The position numbers and the translations under genes were made by a program. Positions 14,041 through 27,553 of a DNA stretch of 64,000 bases are shown here, piece after piece (the first letter of the stretch is position 1; every line of letters begins with the position of its first letter). Where the stretch lies: positions 11,335,787 through 11,399,786 of the forward strand of contig NC_039514.1 of assembly GCF_003672135.1 (NCBI RefSeq), in the 5' to 3' direction. Origin of the DNA: Ooceraea biroi (taxonomy: Eukaryota > Arthropoda > Insecta > Hymenoptera > Formicidae). The notes beneath the pieces are model-generated. The model saw only the letters and a list, made by a program, of their open reading frames with translations. It was not told the origin of the DNA and did no database searches.

Positions 14041-17000
14041 CTAGATTTAAACGAATCGATGCATGCAGTCTCCCGTGCTTTTGTTCGCGGTGCGAGGAGA
14101 ACGCGGTGCGGTAAATCCATGTCACTCACGCACGATTGTCGGGACGGCGGGAAGGTCGGGAAGCACACAGAGAGATAGGTCAATTAGTTTGCATTTAAAA
14201 TCGCTGATACTACCGAGATCCGTCCAATTAAAACGCGCTCCCGCCTCGTTCGGCCGGATCACTTTCCGAATTTTCCGCATCGCTGCCGCGGATGAAACAT
14301 CCATCGCTCTCGATCGAAAACCGGCTCCGGATCCGGACGAGGCTTCGTCCGATTTTCGGCGTGGGCTGAAAGAGAGACGAGCTTGCGTCGATCCGGCAAC
14401 GTTATTCGATGGTCCACCATATAATCGCGCGGTGATCCGGCGACAATCCTCGAAGAGAAGTGCCCCATCGAGGGCGAAAGCGCATTCCTCGACGGAGATC
14501 TGTTTGTGAGGTCATTAGGGATCAGCGAGCATCGTAAATTCATTGATATATTTACTCTGTAAACGCGACCAACACACTCGAGCGCCACGGCTACTCGGAT
14601 GTAGAGTCGTCGTGCAACGATCTGTTACATGTATATGTTACATGTGTTGTGCGTGTATATTTTGTGTGTATGAACTGACGAGGGTTCGCAACACTCGTAA
14701 CGGCCCGATCGGACCCACACCTACGTCTTCGGGATGATATAATGCAAACAGATTTTACGTCTCGCTTCCACCTCGTAGCTTTTGCTTCTTACGCGGCTGC
14801 GTCTGCGACCGCAAGCGCTCCTTCAACTGCGCCCGAATTAATTCGCCGGGGGATCATACGAATTTCGCTGACGTACGATTCGCGGATACGATGGAATAAA
14901 TTATTTTTCATTACGCACGATCGTGTATTCCGCCTTTTTCCTGGAGAGAGATTGCTGATACAGGCTTGTGTAGTAAGCTTATATAGTGATAGAAAATATA
15001 CAGGAATTATACTAAGAAATATTAAGTGGCGTAAATTAAATTTGAGTGATGAAAGGAAAATTAAGGGACAATTAGTATTATAGGAAAAAGGATAATTAAT
15101 GTAATTAATATTTAATGTAATATATTTAAATTAATATCTTAACTAAAATTTATTGTCGGAAAGAAACTTAAAGAATATTAGATATGCACATACTTGTGGA
15201 ATCCATAAACTCTTACATCTTTAAATTAAAAATTTCTTATATTTTTAGGCAATTGATTATAATGTGGCCAATTATCGAAAATACGCTTTATAGAAACATA
15301 TATTTATTTGTGCATTGTCTAATGATGATATTCTCTTGAAATATAGTCAATTACTGCAAAATAGCCATTGCACGTGTTGACACAAATTAATAACGATGTT
15401 AAGACAATAAACACATTCGATGGTAACATCCCGAGAACCCCTTGATCACCGTCATGGCAGTTTGTCTCCCGAGTTTCCGTCCAATCAGTAGGTGCGAATT
15501 CCTACCACAAGTGCCCGCGCAAGGCAGATCGGGATGATGGACCGCGTTTACTCTGAAAATTTATGGCACAAACGCTCTGATAAATTTACGAGCGTCGTAT
15601 GTTACCCATCGTTCGTGTTTACAAATACGCCTACACGTGGCTACGATATTGCGTTATTTGACTGATCACGTATAGAGCACGTGTTTCTCAAAAGAATTCG
15701 CGACATAAATTTGGCGAAAATTTCACGATTACTTGAATAGAAGCGAAGGACGTTACCGAGAGGTTGCGAGCTTTTTACAGAAAATTTTGGTGGCTAAGGT
15801 ATTAAAACTGCAGAAAAAATATACGCCGATATTCCACGAGAAGCATGACGGTGCGAGCTATCGGTTTATGCAAAATAATTTATGAAGGAATTCAATATGA
15901 GGAGAAACATTATTATTTATGAAATGCGTACGGCTGCGTATGTTCAACAAAAGCACCAGTTATAGGTAATTCATGATAAAAACGCTAACAACTGTAATAT
16001 CGATCAAGTAATTAACTGCTAGACAAATATTATCGATAATAGAAATGGTAACATATCGATTTTGAAATTGAATTTGCATTTTATTCTCATCAAAATAAAA
16101 ACATGTTTTCCAATAGAATATCCCTCCAATAATAGCAAAAGAAAATATATGAATCTTTCATCTCGTAATTTATCCTCGATAAAAACTGCTTTTTCTGAAA
16201 AAAAACCTGGGGATAGAAGGGTGATCGTCTGTATAGCTGGTGGAACAGGTAGTCGACAGTCGAAATTCGACGGAGACGCTCGATTAAGCGAGGATGACAG
16301 ATTTATTTCCGGCGATAATGAGGTGCCGCCAACTAACGGAATGAGATAATAATCTCGCGGAAGTGGAGTCGGTAGGAGGGAAGGAATGCCGGACCGGCGA
16401 CAGATTTGTCGCGATTAGCGCTACCAAGACGCCGAGATAATCCGTTGTGATAATCGCCTTAGAATTATGGCTCTTCTCTATGCATGTGTTTCCATGATCT
16501 TCCATAGTTCTAGTTATTCCGCCGAAAAACTGGAATACCTCGTATGTAGGATTTTTCATCTTTTCTTGGGTGACGTAAAAAGAAACGAATATATAATATA
16601 TTGAATAAATATGTATAGTATATGTATAAAATAAAGGAAATGCGAGCGAAGAAAAGACTGACTCTCTGATCTCCAAAAATCTCCTTTCTCCTGACATTTA
16701 AAAAAAGTAGTATAAAATATTTTACCGACATGAATTTCGACGTCTCTGTTCGTTTTTTGAGCGTACCTTTGTATCATACATCTCTTTTAACGTATCCGTT
16801 TGTGCTGTTCTCGTTTCCGCGGCACGTCGCACCATGACGGCGACGGTGACGTTCGACTTCGTCCTCACGATGTACTTTCCGGTCGTGTACCTCGGTCGAC
16901 GAGGTGGCGAGTCGAGCATCCAAGTAATCCGATCACGTAATCGTCCATCGCTCTTCCCAGTCTATCGAAATCACGGCTCTGGACGCTCCATGTTCTCGGG

Positions 17001-18600
17001 CGTGGTAGCGGGAGATTCGGAATATCGCAACGGGGCGAACGGAGTTAACGGACGGTCGAAATTTGCCCCTTCGTGAGCACCCCCCGGGGACAAATCTGGA
17101 CTCTCGTCAGAACGCCCCTTACACACACACATATATACTCTCTTTCTCTCTTGAGTCGTATCCTGTTCACTCTCGGTCTCGGTGAGAGTAGCTCGTGCGC
17201 CGTTTTCGCTAATTTCCCGGCGCGATCGCTCTTACGCACGCGTTCCGATTTCACCCCTGCGGCCACTTCTCGTCCGCTCCGATGAAGGGGAACGAGCCCC
17301 GCGTCCGATCCTCGAGGTGATACTTTGAGAAGAAAAAGGATCTCCCTCTCGCCTTGTAAGGAGAAACTTCCATCAACGTCTGAGCACCCAAGGCAGTGCT
17401 CGTGTAGCCCAACCGATTTCTTGGCGTGAAGATATGTTCCCTCCATGAATTCTAAGAAAGCGCGAATTTTACATTTTGTTCTTCCTTTTTACATGATTAT
17501 TTATGATATAAAACAATGTAAGAGAATAATTAGTGTAACACATGTTTATTCTAATCAAACCAATAGTTGTGTAAATATTATTTTAAGTAAACAATTAATA
17601 AAATGGAGTATATTAATGTCAGAAATAAGTGAATTTTTTGCTATCTTTCTCAAACAAGTAATGCAATAGAAGAATCGTACGATCGGAAAGTTCTTCGTAC
17701 TCTTTCACCACAACTCTACAAATTGCTTATCCCACGGTATTTCACTCACTTTCCACGTATCAATATCCTCCAATCAAGGGAAGTTAAACGGTATTGTTGT
17801 AACTACAAGTCATCCGCGATTTTCCCAAGAGCATTTCTTCGTATGTATTGCCCGAAGTTTCGAAGAGTTTCTTCGATCGTCACTATTCTCAAAGAACCAA
17901 GAGAGGTTTTCGATATATTGGATACCTCTGATTGATTTATTCTCCTCAATTATCAATTATTCCTCGATTGATTTGAGACCATCATCTCTTAATGGCAATT
18001 TATCACATCTCTATATCTTTTTCTATCACTGCGTTTTATTTTTGGAATCTATTTTGTGAAGTCATCTTTTCAATATTTTCTATATTATCATATTATCATA
18101 TTCTTAATAGTTTGCAATAAAGAAAAATTGGTACTTTATTATTAATCATTAAGAATGTATTCAAATGTGTTTTTTTTTAGATTGGTTCAAGAATATAATC
18201 AATAGAAACAAATTCGCAGGATCCAGAGTACCATATGCATCATTATCGATGCACTCCGCGGGGGTGCGGATTCGCGCGCGAGATTTCCGTGTCGCGAGGG
18301 AGAACGCGGAACGGAGAATCCTTGGTCGGGGAGTTTTCGGCGAGACGAAGAGAACTCGAGGATATTTCAAATACCCGACAAATTTTACGGCCCATCCCGA
18401 GCGGGAAGGAACGGGAGGGCTTTACGAGCGGCTATGAAAGATCAAGCGAGCCGATGCTGACTTGGACGAAGGATATTTATTATCCCGAGTATGTGCCGCG
18501 CGTATATATAACCCATCACAAGGCGCGCGGTCCTGTGTGCACGCGTGCAGTAAATACTACGTATGTAATCCTGGCCTATGTGCAGCTAGACACACAGGAA
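14041..18600. other. Alternating GC-rich and AT-rich block, no supported gene
   Basis: GC-rich at 14050-14900 and 16800-17440, strongly AT-rich at 14950-16240 and 17440-18220. The 148-codon frame at 14063-14509 and the frames around 17073-17446 are overlapped on the other strand and have no recognisable similarity. Confidence 0.6.
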
Positions 18601-18638
18601 GGGAGACAAACACGGAACGCGCGCGCGCACACTACATG

Positions 18639-18760
18639 CCTTATAACGTATTAGACCCTGCGGTCTAATATACTCACTCATCCTTCGACTCCTCCCCTTC
18701 TCCGGAGATTCCCGGGCTCCTTTCAGACGTCCTTCGCTTTCTTTGCGCAGCTACATTGGC
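18639..18760 (+). repeat. Local repeat family, copy A (palindrome-headed)
   Basis: It starts with CTTATAACGTATTAGACC and contains a perfect palindrome: arms TATTAGACC and GGTCTAATA with four bases between. TACTCACTCATCCTTCGAC follows, and then a pyrimidine-rich part with CTTTCAGACGTCCTTC. The same order of blocks recurs three more times within 1.6 kb on the same strand. Boundaries are approximate. No protein can be read through it. Confidence 0.75.
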
Positions 18761-19291
18761 TACATCGACTACATCTCGCGAACAACACGATCTCGAAGAA
18801 GGAGGAGTTCCACGTCGAATTAAAGTTTTCAATGGGCGCGGGAAATTTTCCTTTCCGATTAAATCGTTCTTTTTTAAGAGCTTCCTTGATAAAGGTATCA
18901 TAATTTATTAATTAGAAAAATGCTACATGTAGAAGATATCTCAAATGCAAAAGAAAAATTGCAGATTTAATTATAAAGTTCATAGAGCAAAAACATGTTT
19001 CTTGTTATTTGATTTTGCAGATAGCGTCAGTAAAAGAAACTTCTCCTTTAATCCTGAAGGTAAGTTTCTCGTGACATTTTCCACGTGACATATTCCCATC
19101 TCAGTTCAGTGCTTTAGGACACTGTAGACGATAAGGGAGATCAGTTTCCCGAATATTGCCCCAGATCAGATTTAATTAATTTCAACCGTACGTATATTAC
19201 ACAGACTCAGGTAAACACGCGGTCGACATATTCGACGATGTACATATGCGGCCACGCGCACACATCCGCATCCTGCATGGTAAAGCGCGGC

Positions 19292-19385
19292 GGATCCAGC
19301 GGTCTAATATCCTCACTCTCATCCTTTGACCCTCCCTTCGGCGCCTCTATTCCTCTTTCGGATCCCTCGTCTTCTCCTCGCGAGA
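19292..19385 (+). repeat. Local repeat family, copy B
   Basis: It shares GCGGTCTAATATCCTCACTC and CATCCTTTGACCCTCC with copy A, and a later CTTTCGGATCCCTCGTCTTC block with copy C. The left palindrome arm is degraded: GGATC replaces most of TATTAGACC. This is probably the most decayed head. Confidence 0.65.
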
Positions 19386-19673
19386 CTCTGCATCCCCCGC
19401 ATACTCGAGCGTATAAAATATACTGACCGTTTCTCGGAGACCGTCCAGAGAGATAATTGAACAAAAATCCTTCGGACGAAATTCCGCGCATACTTGGCGC
19501 GTAACGTCATGAATATTTGAGGACACGAGAGCGGATTTACAAGAGCGTCGTCCCCGGGAGTTACAGTTCGATCAAGATTCGGTCAGCAGGTCCCGCGGGA
19601 TAACGAACGCGCGACACATAGCATGATGTATACGAGAGAGGAAAGGGGATGTACAACCGAGTAAATACATACG

Positions 19674-19790
19674 GCTTATATAACGTATTAGATCCTGCGG
19701 TCTAATATACTCATCCATATATTCCTTTGGCGGGATTGGCCTTCCTCCTAGGGGATCCTAGATTGCTTTCGGAGCCCTCCTTCTATCCCG
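19674..19790 (+). repeat. Local repeat family, copy C
   Basis: It starts with CTTATATAACGTATTAGATC and is followed by CTGCGGTCTAATATACTCATCC, nearly identical to copy A across the head. One palindrome pair is mismatched. Downstream it keeps a TTGCTTTCGGAGCCCTCCTT block that aligns with copy B. Confidence 0.72.
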
Positions 19791-20125
19791 TGGTCGTCAC
19801 CTGTACTCGCTAAATAAAAGCTCGATTGCTTGCCTGGGCAATAAAACGCGCGTGAGGATATTACATCAAACCACTCGTTTTAATCGGATCGTTTTAGCGA
19901 TCTTTCTCTCCCTCCCTCTTTTTCTTACCACATTCGCTATTAAATCGCATTAAATATTGCGGTCGGGTATTACGCTTGCTGCGGATTCGTCCGGAGAAAG
20001 TTATCTTCGCGACCCACCGAGCACGTAGTTAATATTCGATGCAAATCCTACGGTACCACCGCGTAACGAGGAGTTTCGCATACGCTAATAAATACCGCGT
20101 TCCCCCTCCTCCCCATCGGTCCTGA

Positions 20126-20215
20126 GTATTAAACCCTACGATCTAATATACTCTCGCTCATCCTTCGGCTCCACCCCGAGGGAATCCTCGACCGCTCTCA
20201 GACGTTCTTTACACC
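20126..20215 (+). repeat. Local repeat family, copy D
   Basis: The head reads GTATTAAACCCTACGATCTA followed by ATATACTC. It continues with GCTCATCCTTCGGCTCC and a CTCTCAGACGTTCTTT block that matches copy A. The palindrome arms carry two mismatches. Confidence 0.68.
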
Positions 20216-22387
20216 TGGCACACGCACGCACATATGCACACATGAATTCACCTGCGCGCGGGCACCTGTTTCCTACAGGAGAGGCGTACGCTACGCAAGA
20301 CATAGCCGCACGATCTGCCGCAATATGGTCAACCGAGCCGCGAAATAAAAAAAAGTTTATTGCCCGGCCGGGCAGTAAAGTTCCAGCGTGGAGATTCGCG
20401 TCTTGGCGTTCCGCCTCGCGCAGATTCGCGAGCGAGCGGGCGATCGGGGATGCGATCCCTCACGGCGCGCTCGCGCGTAACGACGGTGATTAATAAATTC
20501 CGCGGTAATAGCCGTGCGCGAGATTACAACGGCGAAAACTTGCGCGGATGCTTAATTGCAATCGGACCCTCGCATCACGAGCCGCGATCAGTCAGGAATA
20601 CTCGCTCCAACGTTTTGTTCCGCCCGTAATGATCTTTAAGTACTTCATCATTAAGATGAAGAATATGCACGTTTTTCATATCTTATTTTCCTTCAAGTTT
20701 TTCTTGTGATTGCAGGAGGACATTTCGGTCCTTCTGTGAATTTCGTTGCATACTGAAAAATTCTGTATCCTGTTACATCATACAGTAATCAGAGAAATAT
20801 ACGAAATTGTGATATTTCACAAATAAAAGATATATACCTATATGTACCTATATTAACACGTATTTCGCTATTTAAAATTCATATCTGAATTAACGCGTTG
20901 AGCTTGTTTGTTCAGCATTGTACAAAGATACAAAGAGATCAAGAGAAACGCTGACGGCATAAATGTATTAGCGCGTGATTAAATATCGCGAGATACCTTA
21001 ATTTCGCACCGTCGATGCACCACTCCGATTGCCGTTTTCACGCTTCGGTGCATGCGGGCGGGCACAGTCTCGCACGTATCCGATCCGTCGTAACGAAATT
21101 ACAGAAAGGATACACACACAGGCATATGGTTTCACGAGACGGATAATTTGTCGTAATTGCAAAACGGAAAATTACAGTTCGAAATGTGCGGAGCTCAGAT
21201 TACTGGCCACCAGTTCGGGCGCAATTAGGGAATAATCAATCGCCGGGCGTGTATCACGTTTCGTATTCATTAGCCAAATGGAATCTCGCTCGCAAACGAG
21301 GAAACAAACATAATCGTGATCAACCCACAACTTCGGGAGCTGTACGATCGCAGTCGGAAAAGGATGTGGGTAAGAACAGATTTAACGTCACGATTAAAGT
21401 TAAAGCTGCAGGAAGAAAATTATTAATCTTGAAAAAATGCTCTAAGAGAGAGGATGCGAATAAATATTGGAGCATAAAAATAAATATAAATATAATTGGA
21501 TATTAATATAAAGATTGACTAGAGAAAGTAGTGTAAAAGTAAAATATTTCGATAATCTATAACTACTAAGCTAACATTGAATATTATAAGGAGAGATAAA
21601 GAGAAACAGAAGGAAGAACGGATATCCAACGCGTGCATAGCAAGAAGTGCTATTGATACATTGAAAGCGCCGAGTCAGCGTGAGTCTTGAATTCTGTAGG
21701 TAGCAATATTGATTTTAAAGCCGATAGCAACGATGCGAGAGTAGGCGAGCGCGTATAACTAACTGCGATTACAGGAAATAAGTAGAACGAAAATGATGGA
21801 CGTAGAATAAGCTAATGTCTGAACATTTTGCAACTAGCGAATGTTTATGAAGCTACATAATATACTCGATATTGTGGCAATTTGTGGATCTAATAAATGA
21901 GCACTCGTAATATTGTAATCGTAAAGAATTACGCTAAATAAATCTGCAAAACATAAACAAGTAATTAAATAACAAAAGCGCAATTTGAGAAAATCAATTT
22001 GTCAATGAATATTCACTTTTTTCTATCAAACAATTCGTAATTGGTCGGTGAAGATTTCATTTCAGATTTGACTCTTATCAATCTGCTCGAATAACAGAAA
22101 ATTGATTTGGTATGACGAACGATCTCCGAAAGAAGACAAACGGTGGTCCACTGCCATTGTCATGTGAATCAAACGACCTGTTCGAGGAACAGACTCTCGA
22201 GGCACGTCGGAAGTCAATCACGCGCAGAGAAAACAGAACAAGACTTCGATTTTACGTGCGCGCATCCTCTTAAATCAAACCTCCTGAATGAGGCTGCACG
22301 GAACGGGATCGTCATCGCGATGCATCTCCTAATGGAACAATGAATGACAGAGACGATCTGTTGTCGACGCGGGGAACGCAGCCTGCG

Positions 22388-22475
22388 ATACTAGATAAGA
22401 CAGAGGAGAGAAAGAAAGAGGGAAAAAGAGAGGAGAGGCAAAACAGGAAAGGCAAAGGGAACCGGAGGAGAACGC
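22388..22475. repeat. Purine-rich low-complexity tract
   Basis: Nearly all A and G on the + strand for about 85 nt (AGAGAAAGAAAGAGGGAAAA and similar). It generates Lys/Arg/Glu-rich spurious reading frames. Confidence 0.8.
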
Positions 22476-23749
22476 GGAGGGGAACCGCGTCACAAATTGG
22501 TTTCATTGTTCAGCTAATGAAAGCAATAACTCGCGGCCGAGTTGTACCGCGTGTGCCGTGGAATTGCGAGAGCGGAAGGGGTTGGTTGCATCGCGCATCC
22601 ACCCTCGCGGGGAAGCGTGAGACAGGGTTTTCGGAGGGGGGGATCAACGGGGGTGAACGGACAGTTGTGCGGCCGAATAATGTTGCGCATCGATCATCTG
22701 CGTTCGCCAATTAACGAGACGGTCCGTTACGCTGTCCGCCCCGTACGACGCGCGTGTTCTGACTTGTAGCAGATGCGCCGCGACGCGACACGACAAGGGC
22801 GTCAGCTCGAGACGAGAGATGCGAGATCAACGAGCTCGAACCGAAGATACAAACGAAGCGAAGGGTACAAGAGAGGAAATTGCATGGAATTTTATAATAT
22901 CTTTCCCCTGATGTCTCATGTAATATTAAAAACGGATATTCATCCCCTGTTGGTCCACGCAATATTAAAAATCATCAAAATGCAAATATAGCTGCAATAC
23001 AAAAGATATTTTATTATTTCCGAATAGAAAACTCCTTTCCTTTGTATATAAAACTTCTTCCTTTCGTACGTAAAATTCCTTCTCTTGTGATTCTAATCGA
23101 CGACAGTTGTTTTTGCGCTTCAAGTGCCATTCGAATCGTGCGTATTTCGTGTGAAATATCGATCGAGAATCGCAAACATCACTTTTAATGAGAAAGGGCG
23201 TTCTGAAATATTCCGGAAACGAGTGGAGTCGTGCATGGCGCGCATGTTAATCGCACCCGCTCGAAAACACGCATATAACGAGGAGCGGCAACACGAAACT
23301 TTGATACGCAATTTTATCGGAGGCCGCGTAATGCACACGTATTGCATCGGTCTGCGGCGCGTCATGAGCCCTTCCATCCCTCTGTATCACGGGCGAGGGA
23401 GGGAAAATTCTCGTTTTTCACGAGTTCGTCCGCACGACGGACGCATATTAATCGCGCGCGCGATGCACGTGCACGAAATCGCTCGCGGCGCGTCCTTCCA
23501 CATTCGTCCCTCGTTTTTCTGCATTTTATTACGGGGACATACAGAGCACGCAGACGGGGACGCCAGCAGAGTATCGCGACTGTCTCTATGTCCGCCGTCA
23601 TGTAACACGCACGTGTCGCCGATGCGGGGATAAAGAGGGTTGCCTGACGACGTCGCGCCTCCCCCTCAGGATGCACTTAGCGCCCAGGCAAGATGATTTA
23701 TTCGACATTTACTCGCGAGCTTTAACTCTCATTAAAACAACTACCCTTG

Positions 23750-23775
23750 TCTCTCTCTCTCTCTCTCTCTCTCTC
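23750..23775. repeat. (CT)n microsatellite
   Basis: An uninterrupted TC/CT run of about 13 units. Confidence 0.95.
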
Positions 23776-25325
23776 GCGTGCTTTTTATTTTTCTTTTCCT
23801 CTCATATTGCTCCGCGCCAAGAATGTGAGCTACAGCATACCACGGAAGTCGCTGCAAGACGTGTTAATAATAGATAATATTATCATTTGTTATTTGGTAG
23901 TTCTTTTGTGATGATTTTTTTTCATTTCTTTGAAATTGAATTAATAATCGATATTTTTATTGGCGATAATCAATGACGCTCCGACAACTGTAATTATCGC
24001 GACTATTATAATACATTAATATACACATACTTCTGATGTCGTGTATCTAATTAACTCATATTTTGATTTTAGGGAATACAATTGTCGATTGTCGAATTAT
24101 TCGAACCGCGCGTGTTCGTGTAATTAGATAAATGGCCATTGCTCCGCGCCTCGGCGCCGAATTATAATTAATAATTACGCCCGGTATTACGGTGACGCAA
24201 TTACAACGTGCGTCTTTCGCGCCGGCCTTCGGATCGCATTAACGTCACATTAATTGGGTGGTAATGCAATCGTATGCAGCAGCGTAATTTCACAGAGATT
24301 ACGTTTACCATTAAGCGGCCTTCGCGCGCGAATTATCCGCGTGGTTTAACCCACCACCCGGCGCGGAACAAATTCTCGCCATCTTGCTGCGGCTCATAAA
24401 TCTTGCAACGACGACGGTAAGCAACGCGCGGCACGTATCGGACGCCGCCGAAACGTACCCCCGAAATTAGTCGCTTAATTGAAGCGCCGTACTCTTTCCA
24501 CGAAGTAACATCGATATCATCGAATTCGATTCCAATTGAATGGACCGTTGCTATGGGACACTCTGATCGTGCCGATTTTCAGTTTATCTTGATCGAGACG
24601 GCGAGTAACAGTACTTGTATTGTGGCGGCGTTACGTGTACCGGAAATAAGAGTACTTAAAAAATAAGTCAGTTTACTTTTCTCTCTCTTTTGAAAACGCT
24701 TTTTCAAATGTTTCGAATTGCACTCGTTTTGTTCCACATCGATCCAAGCTATCCAAGAAACTGAAAACCCAGACTGGAACTTTTGCACGAATTTCTCTCG
24801 CCGGATATCATGCAAAAGTCACGTTACGCAACTTTATTAAACGGGCGATTAACTATAAGTTTACGCGATGGTGCACAGTTAATAGCCTCTCCGATCGCCT
24901 CGCCGATCGTCGATCACTTCGGCACGCTCGACCATGCGGGGAACTCGCGGAGAACTCGCAGGAAGCCAACGATGGCTGGCGATAACGCGGCGCCGAGCAC
25001 GGCGTGGGCTTTACGAGAGAGTGAACGAGCGTGAACGAGCGTATATTCGGACGGACGCGCGCGATCGGTGCAAAACCGCGTTATCAGACATAAATTAATA
25101 CGCTCGCAGCTTGTATCGGCCGGGTATAACAGCGGGTATCGCGGTCATTCATTGCTTTAATTGACGTCTATTCAGCCCGAGAGCCCGCCGTGCCCACGCC
25201 CGGCTCTCTCTGCACTTTTGTTTTCTCTGTCAGCTCTCTAGGAATAGTCAAACACGCTTCCACTCGACGAAACCTCCTAAGCACACAACGCGATGGTACA
25301 CACGCGAGCGGAAAGCTCTCGCTGC

Positions 25326-25370
25326 GTATCCGCGTACCGTACCCGTATCCGTACCTGTACCTGTAACTGT
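25326..25370. repeat. Hexamer repeat, (CCGTAC / CTGTAC)n type
   Basis: A diverged run of GTAYCC/GTACCT hexamers: GTATCCGCGTACCGTACCCG, then TATCCGTACCTGTACCTGTA. Confidence 0.7.
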
Positions 25371-27305
25371 TGTGCGCGCGTACGCGTTGTACAAACTCGT
25401 CGAACTCGTCTGGGAAGGACAGGCAGTCTGCTGCTGTTAAACTATCTGGATATAAGCAGTGCATATAAGCAATAACAGTGTATGTATTCACGTAAGACGT
25501 ACGCTACACGAGCTAACTGACATTTCTTGATGACTGCATTGAAATTCCCAATTCGCATCACAAACTCGCGCTCATCCGCAAATCCGCGTATCTCGACGTG
25601 TTAGATACGGAAGATGTAAATAAATTCGTTGAATCTCACGATATGTAATAATGTGTTCTATTATGTTATTGTGTTACATTATAAGTCTAGTACCAAGCGA
25701 AAATAATAAGCAAAAATATAATAAATAAGAGCGTGCAATTCTTTGTTAAAATCAGTATTAAAATTGTCAATAAATTTTGAAAGAAAACACGTTTTACCTA
25801 CATGATATAAAAAGTAATTAATGTTTTTTTCATTTTTATTAATATTTTTATTATAATGCGAGTATTCTTGTTCCGAGGCTTTTCTTCTTTACAGTGTCCA
25901 TCCTTATAAATTAAGAATGTACAATCATACGTTATTATTCCAGGATGTAGTTTGCACAAGTACATCAAACGCACGCGATCGTGCACAGACACGATACTTC
26001 CGTCAAACGACGCTCTTTACTGGCAAGAGAGCGAAGTGTTTACCCGATCAAGCGGCATGAAATACTCTGCCACGATTGAGATTTATGTGTACGAAGTCGC
26101 GAGTTCATTCGAAAATCAGCTCGTCGGTATAAATTTACAGTTGCGCCTTTTAATCGATCTCGCTGTAAATTTATACTCATTTATGCTCATAAGCGAGTAG
26201 ATATCACTTTCACATCACACATTGCTGAGCCTTCGTGCGTTGAAAACTCTATATCTACGAGAAAAGCAGAAGATGATAAGCGCAAGATTCTCTATTCTGG
26301 GATATCGATATCATTGCAATCACGGAGAAGCTCCATATTTTTTCTGATTATCACATTTATTTCTGTTGCACTGTTAATCTTGTCCGACAATTGAAAATTT
26401 GAGTAAAATGCGACTATTATCGTGACGCGTCGATTCGGTAAGACAAGAAAATTTGTCCAGAAATTATTTAGATGTTCCGAAATGCGCGTGGATAGTATCT
26501 ATAGTCGCTTAAGAAGATCGAGTCTCAGAAAAGGCTCAATATATTTCCGACGTTTACGGGCACTCCCGCAGCGTCTCTGCTCCTAGATGTTTCGTTTAGC
26601 GGAAAAAATTCTGCAAATGCTTTTGTCGATCCCTTACCAACTAAATTACGGTCCGTTTTGAGAGGGGGGGTGTCCACCCTTCCTCGCGGAGAAACGCGGA
26701 CCAATTCCAGATTCCAGGCAATTTAACCGGCCGGTTCGCCAGGACCATACCGTGAAAGCAGCACGATCGTACGACGGGATAAAAGGGCGTGTTTCGCCCC
26801 TCCTCTCTTGATGTGCTCCGGAACGAGCTTGTTATTTTTTACTGCGTGGTCCCGACTTTAACAGTACGCAGTTTTATACCGTCTTGGCTGATAAGGGGAA
26901 CGAAGAGCGGAATAAAGGATTTATGATCCCGTCCAGGAAAAAGCACCTTGCATGCGAAGATTATGTCAAACTGTCGCGTCGGAATTGTCAATCAATAATT
27001 GTATTGTTCGTCACTTGCATGTATTAGTCTCACAGTCGTGGAAATATTGTTACATTGTGAGAAATGAAATGAAAGAATCATAAGAGACAGATTGTAAGAG
27101 ATGAAAACGCAGAATCACGCTTTTCTGCTATCACTTGCGCAGCGATACGTAACGCGATATAACGCTATTCGACATCGGCATTGTCAGCACTGTCAGCATT
27201 ATCAGTGTGATCGACAGAACGAAAATTTGCACACGTTAGTTCGACACGTTATTAATATACATTGAAAGACTTCCTCGAGCATTTGAAGCATATTCCCAGG
27301 TGAAA

Positions 27306-27315
27306 GGGGGGGGGG
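27306..27315. repeat. Homopolymer (G)10
   Basis: Ten consecutive G after TGAAA. Its length is prone to sequencing or assembly error. Confidence 0.9.
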
Positions 27316-27510
27316 AATAGCGGGACTTCCGGCGCACTTTGTGTACTCAAGGAAGCCGAGCAAAGCGAAGACAGTAAAGTTGTCCTATTTCGCGTAGCTC
27401 TGGTACGGTAAGTACTCCTCTCGCTCCGAGCTAGTAGCAGCGGAACTGATGGCGACATAAACGGACACATGTCCGCGGATGAGACGATTTGTAACGAGAG
27501 GCTAGCAACG

Positions 27511-27553
27511 GACGAAGACGATGAGAACGAGGATGACGACGAAGACGATGAAT
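27511..27553. repeat. (GAN)n tract, interrupted
   Basis: GACGAAGACGATGAGAACGA is followed by GGATGACGACGAAGACGATG. It reads as an Asp/Glu run in one frame but is better explained as an impure trinucleotide microsatellite. Confidence 0.75.

Larger units (their letters stand above)
18601..20640. other. Repeat-bearing GC-rich block
   Basis: It holds the four copies of the palindrome-headed repeat described separately. Between the copies the sequence is not clearly repeated, apart from scattered CACACGCACGCACAT-like stretches. No coding sequence is supported. Confidence 0.6.
20641..26650. other. Non-coding block, no supported gene
   Basis: AT-rich at 20640-22130 and 25500-26650, GC-rich at 22130-23680 and 24800-25480. 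It has the purine tract, the (CT)n run and the hexamer repeat. The 169-codon frame at 23124-23633 overlaps long reverse-strand frames and shows no domain. Confidence 0.6.

Noticed and set aside
23124..23633. 169-codon + strand frame
   Set aside because: Reverse-strand frames cover the same DNA, no recognisable domain, and codon content follows the local base composition.
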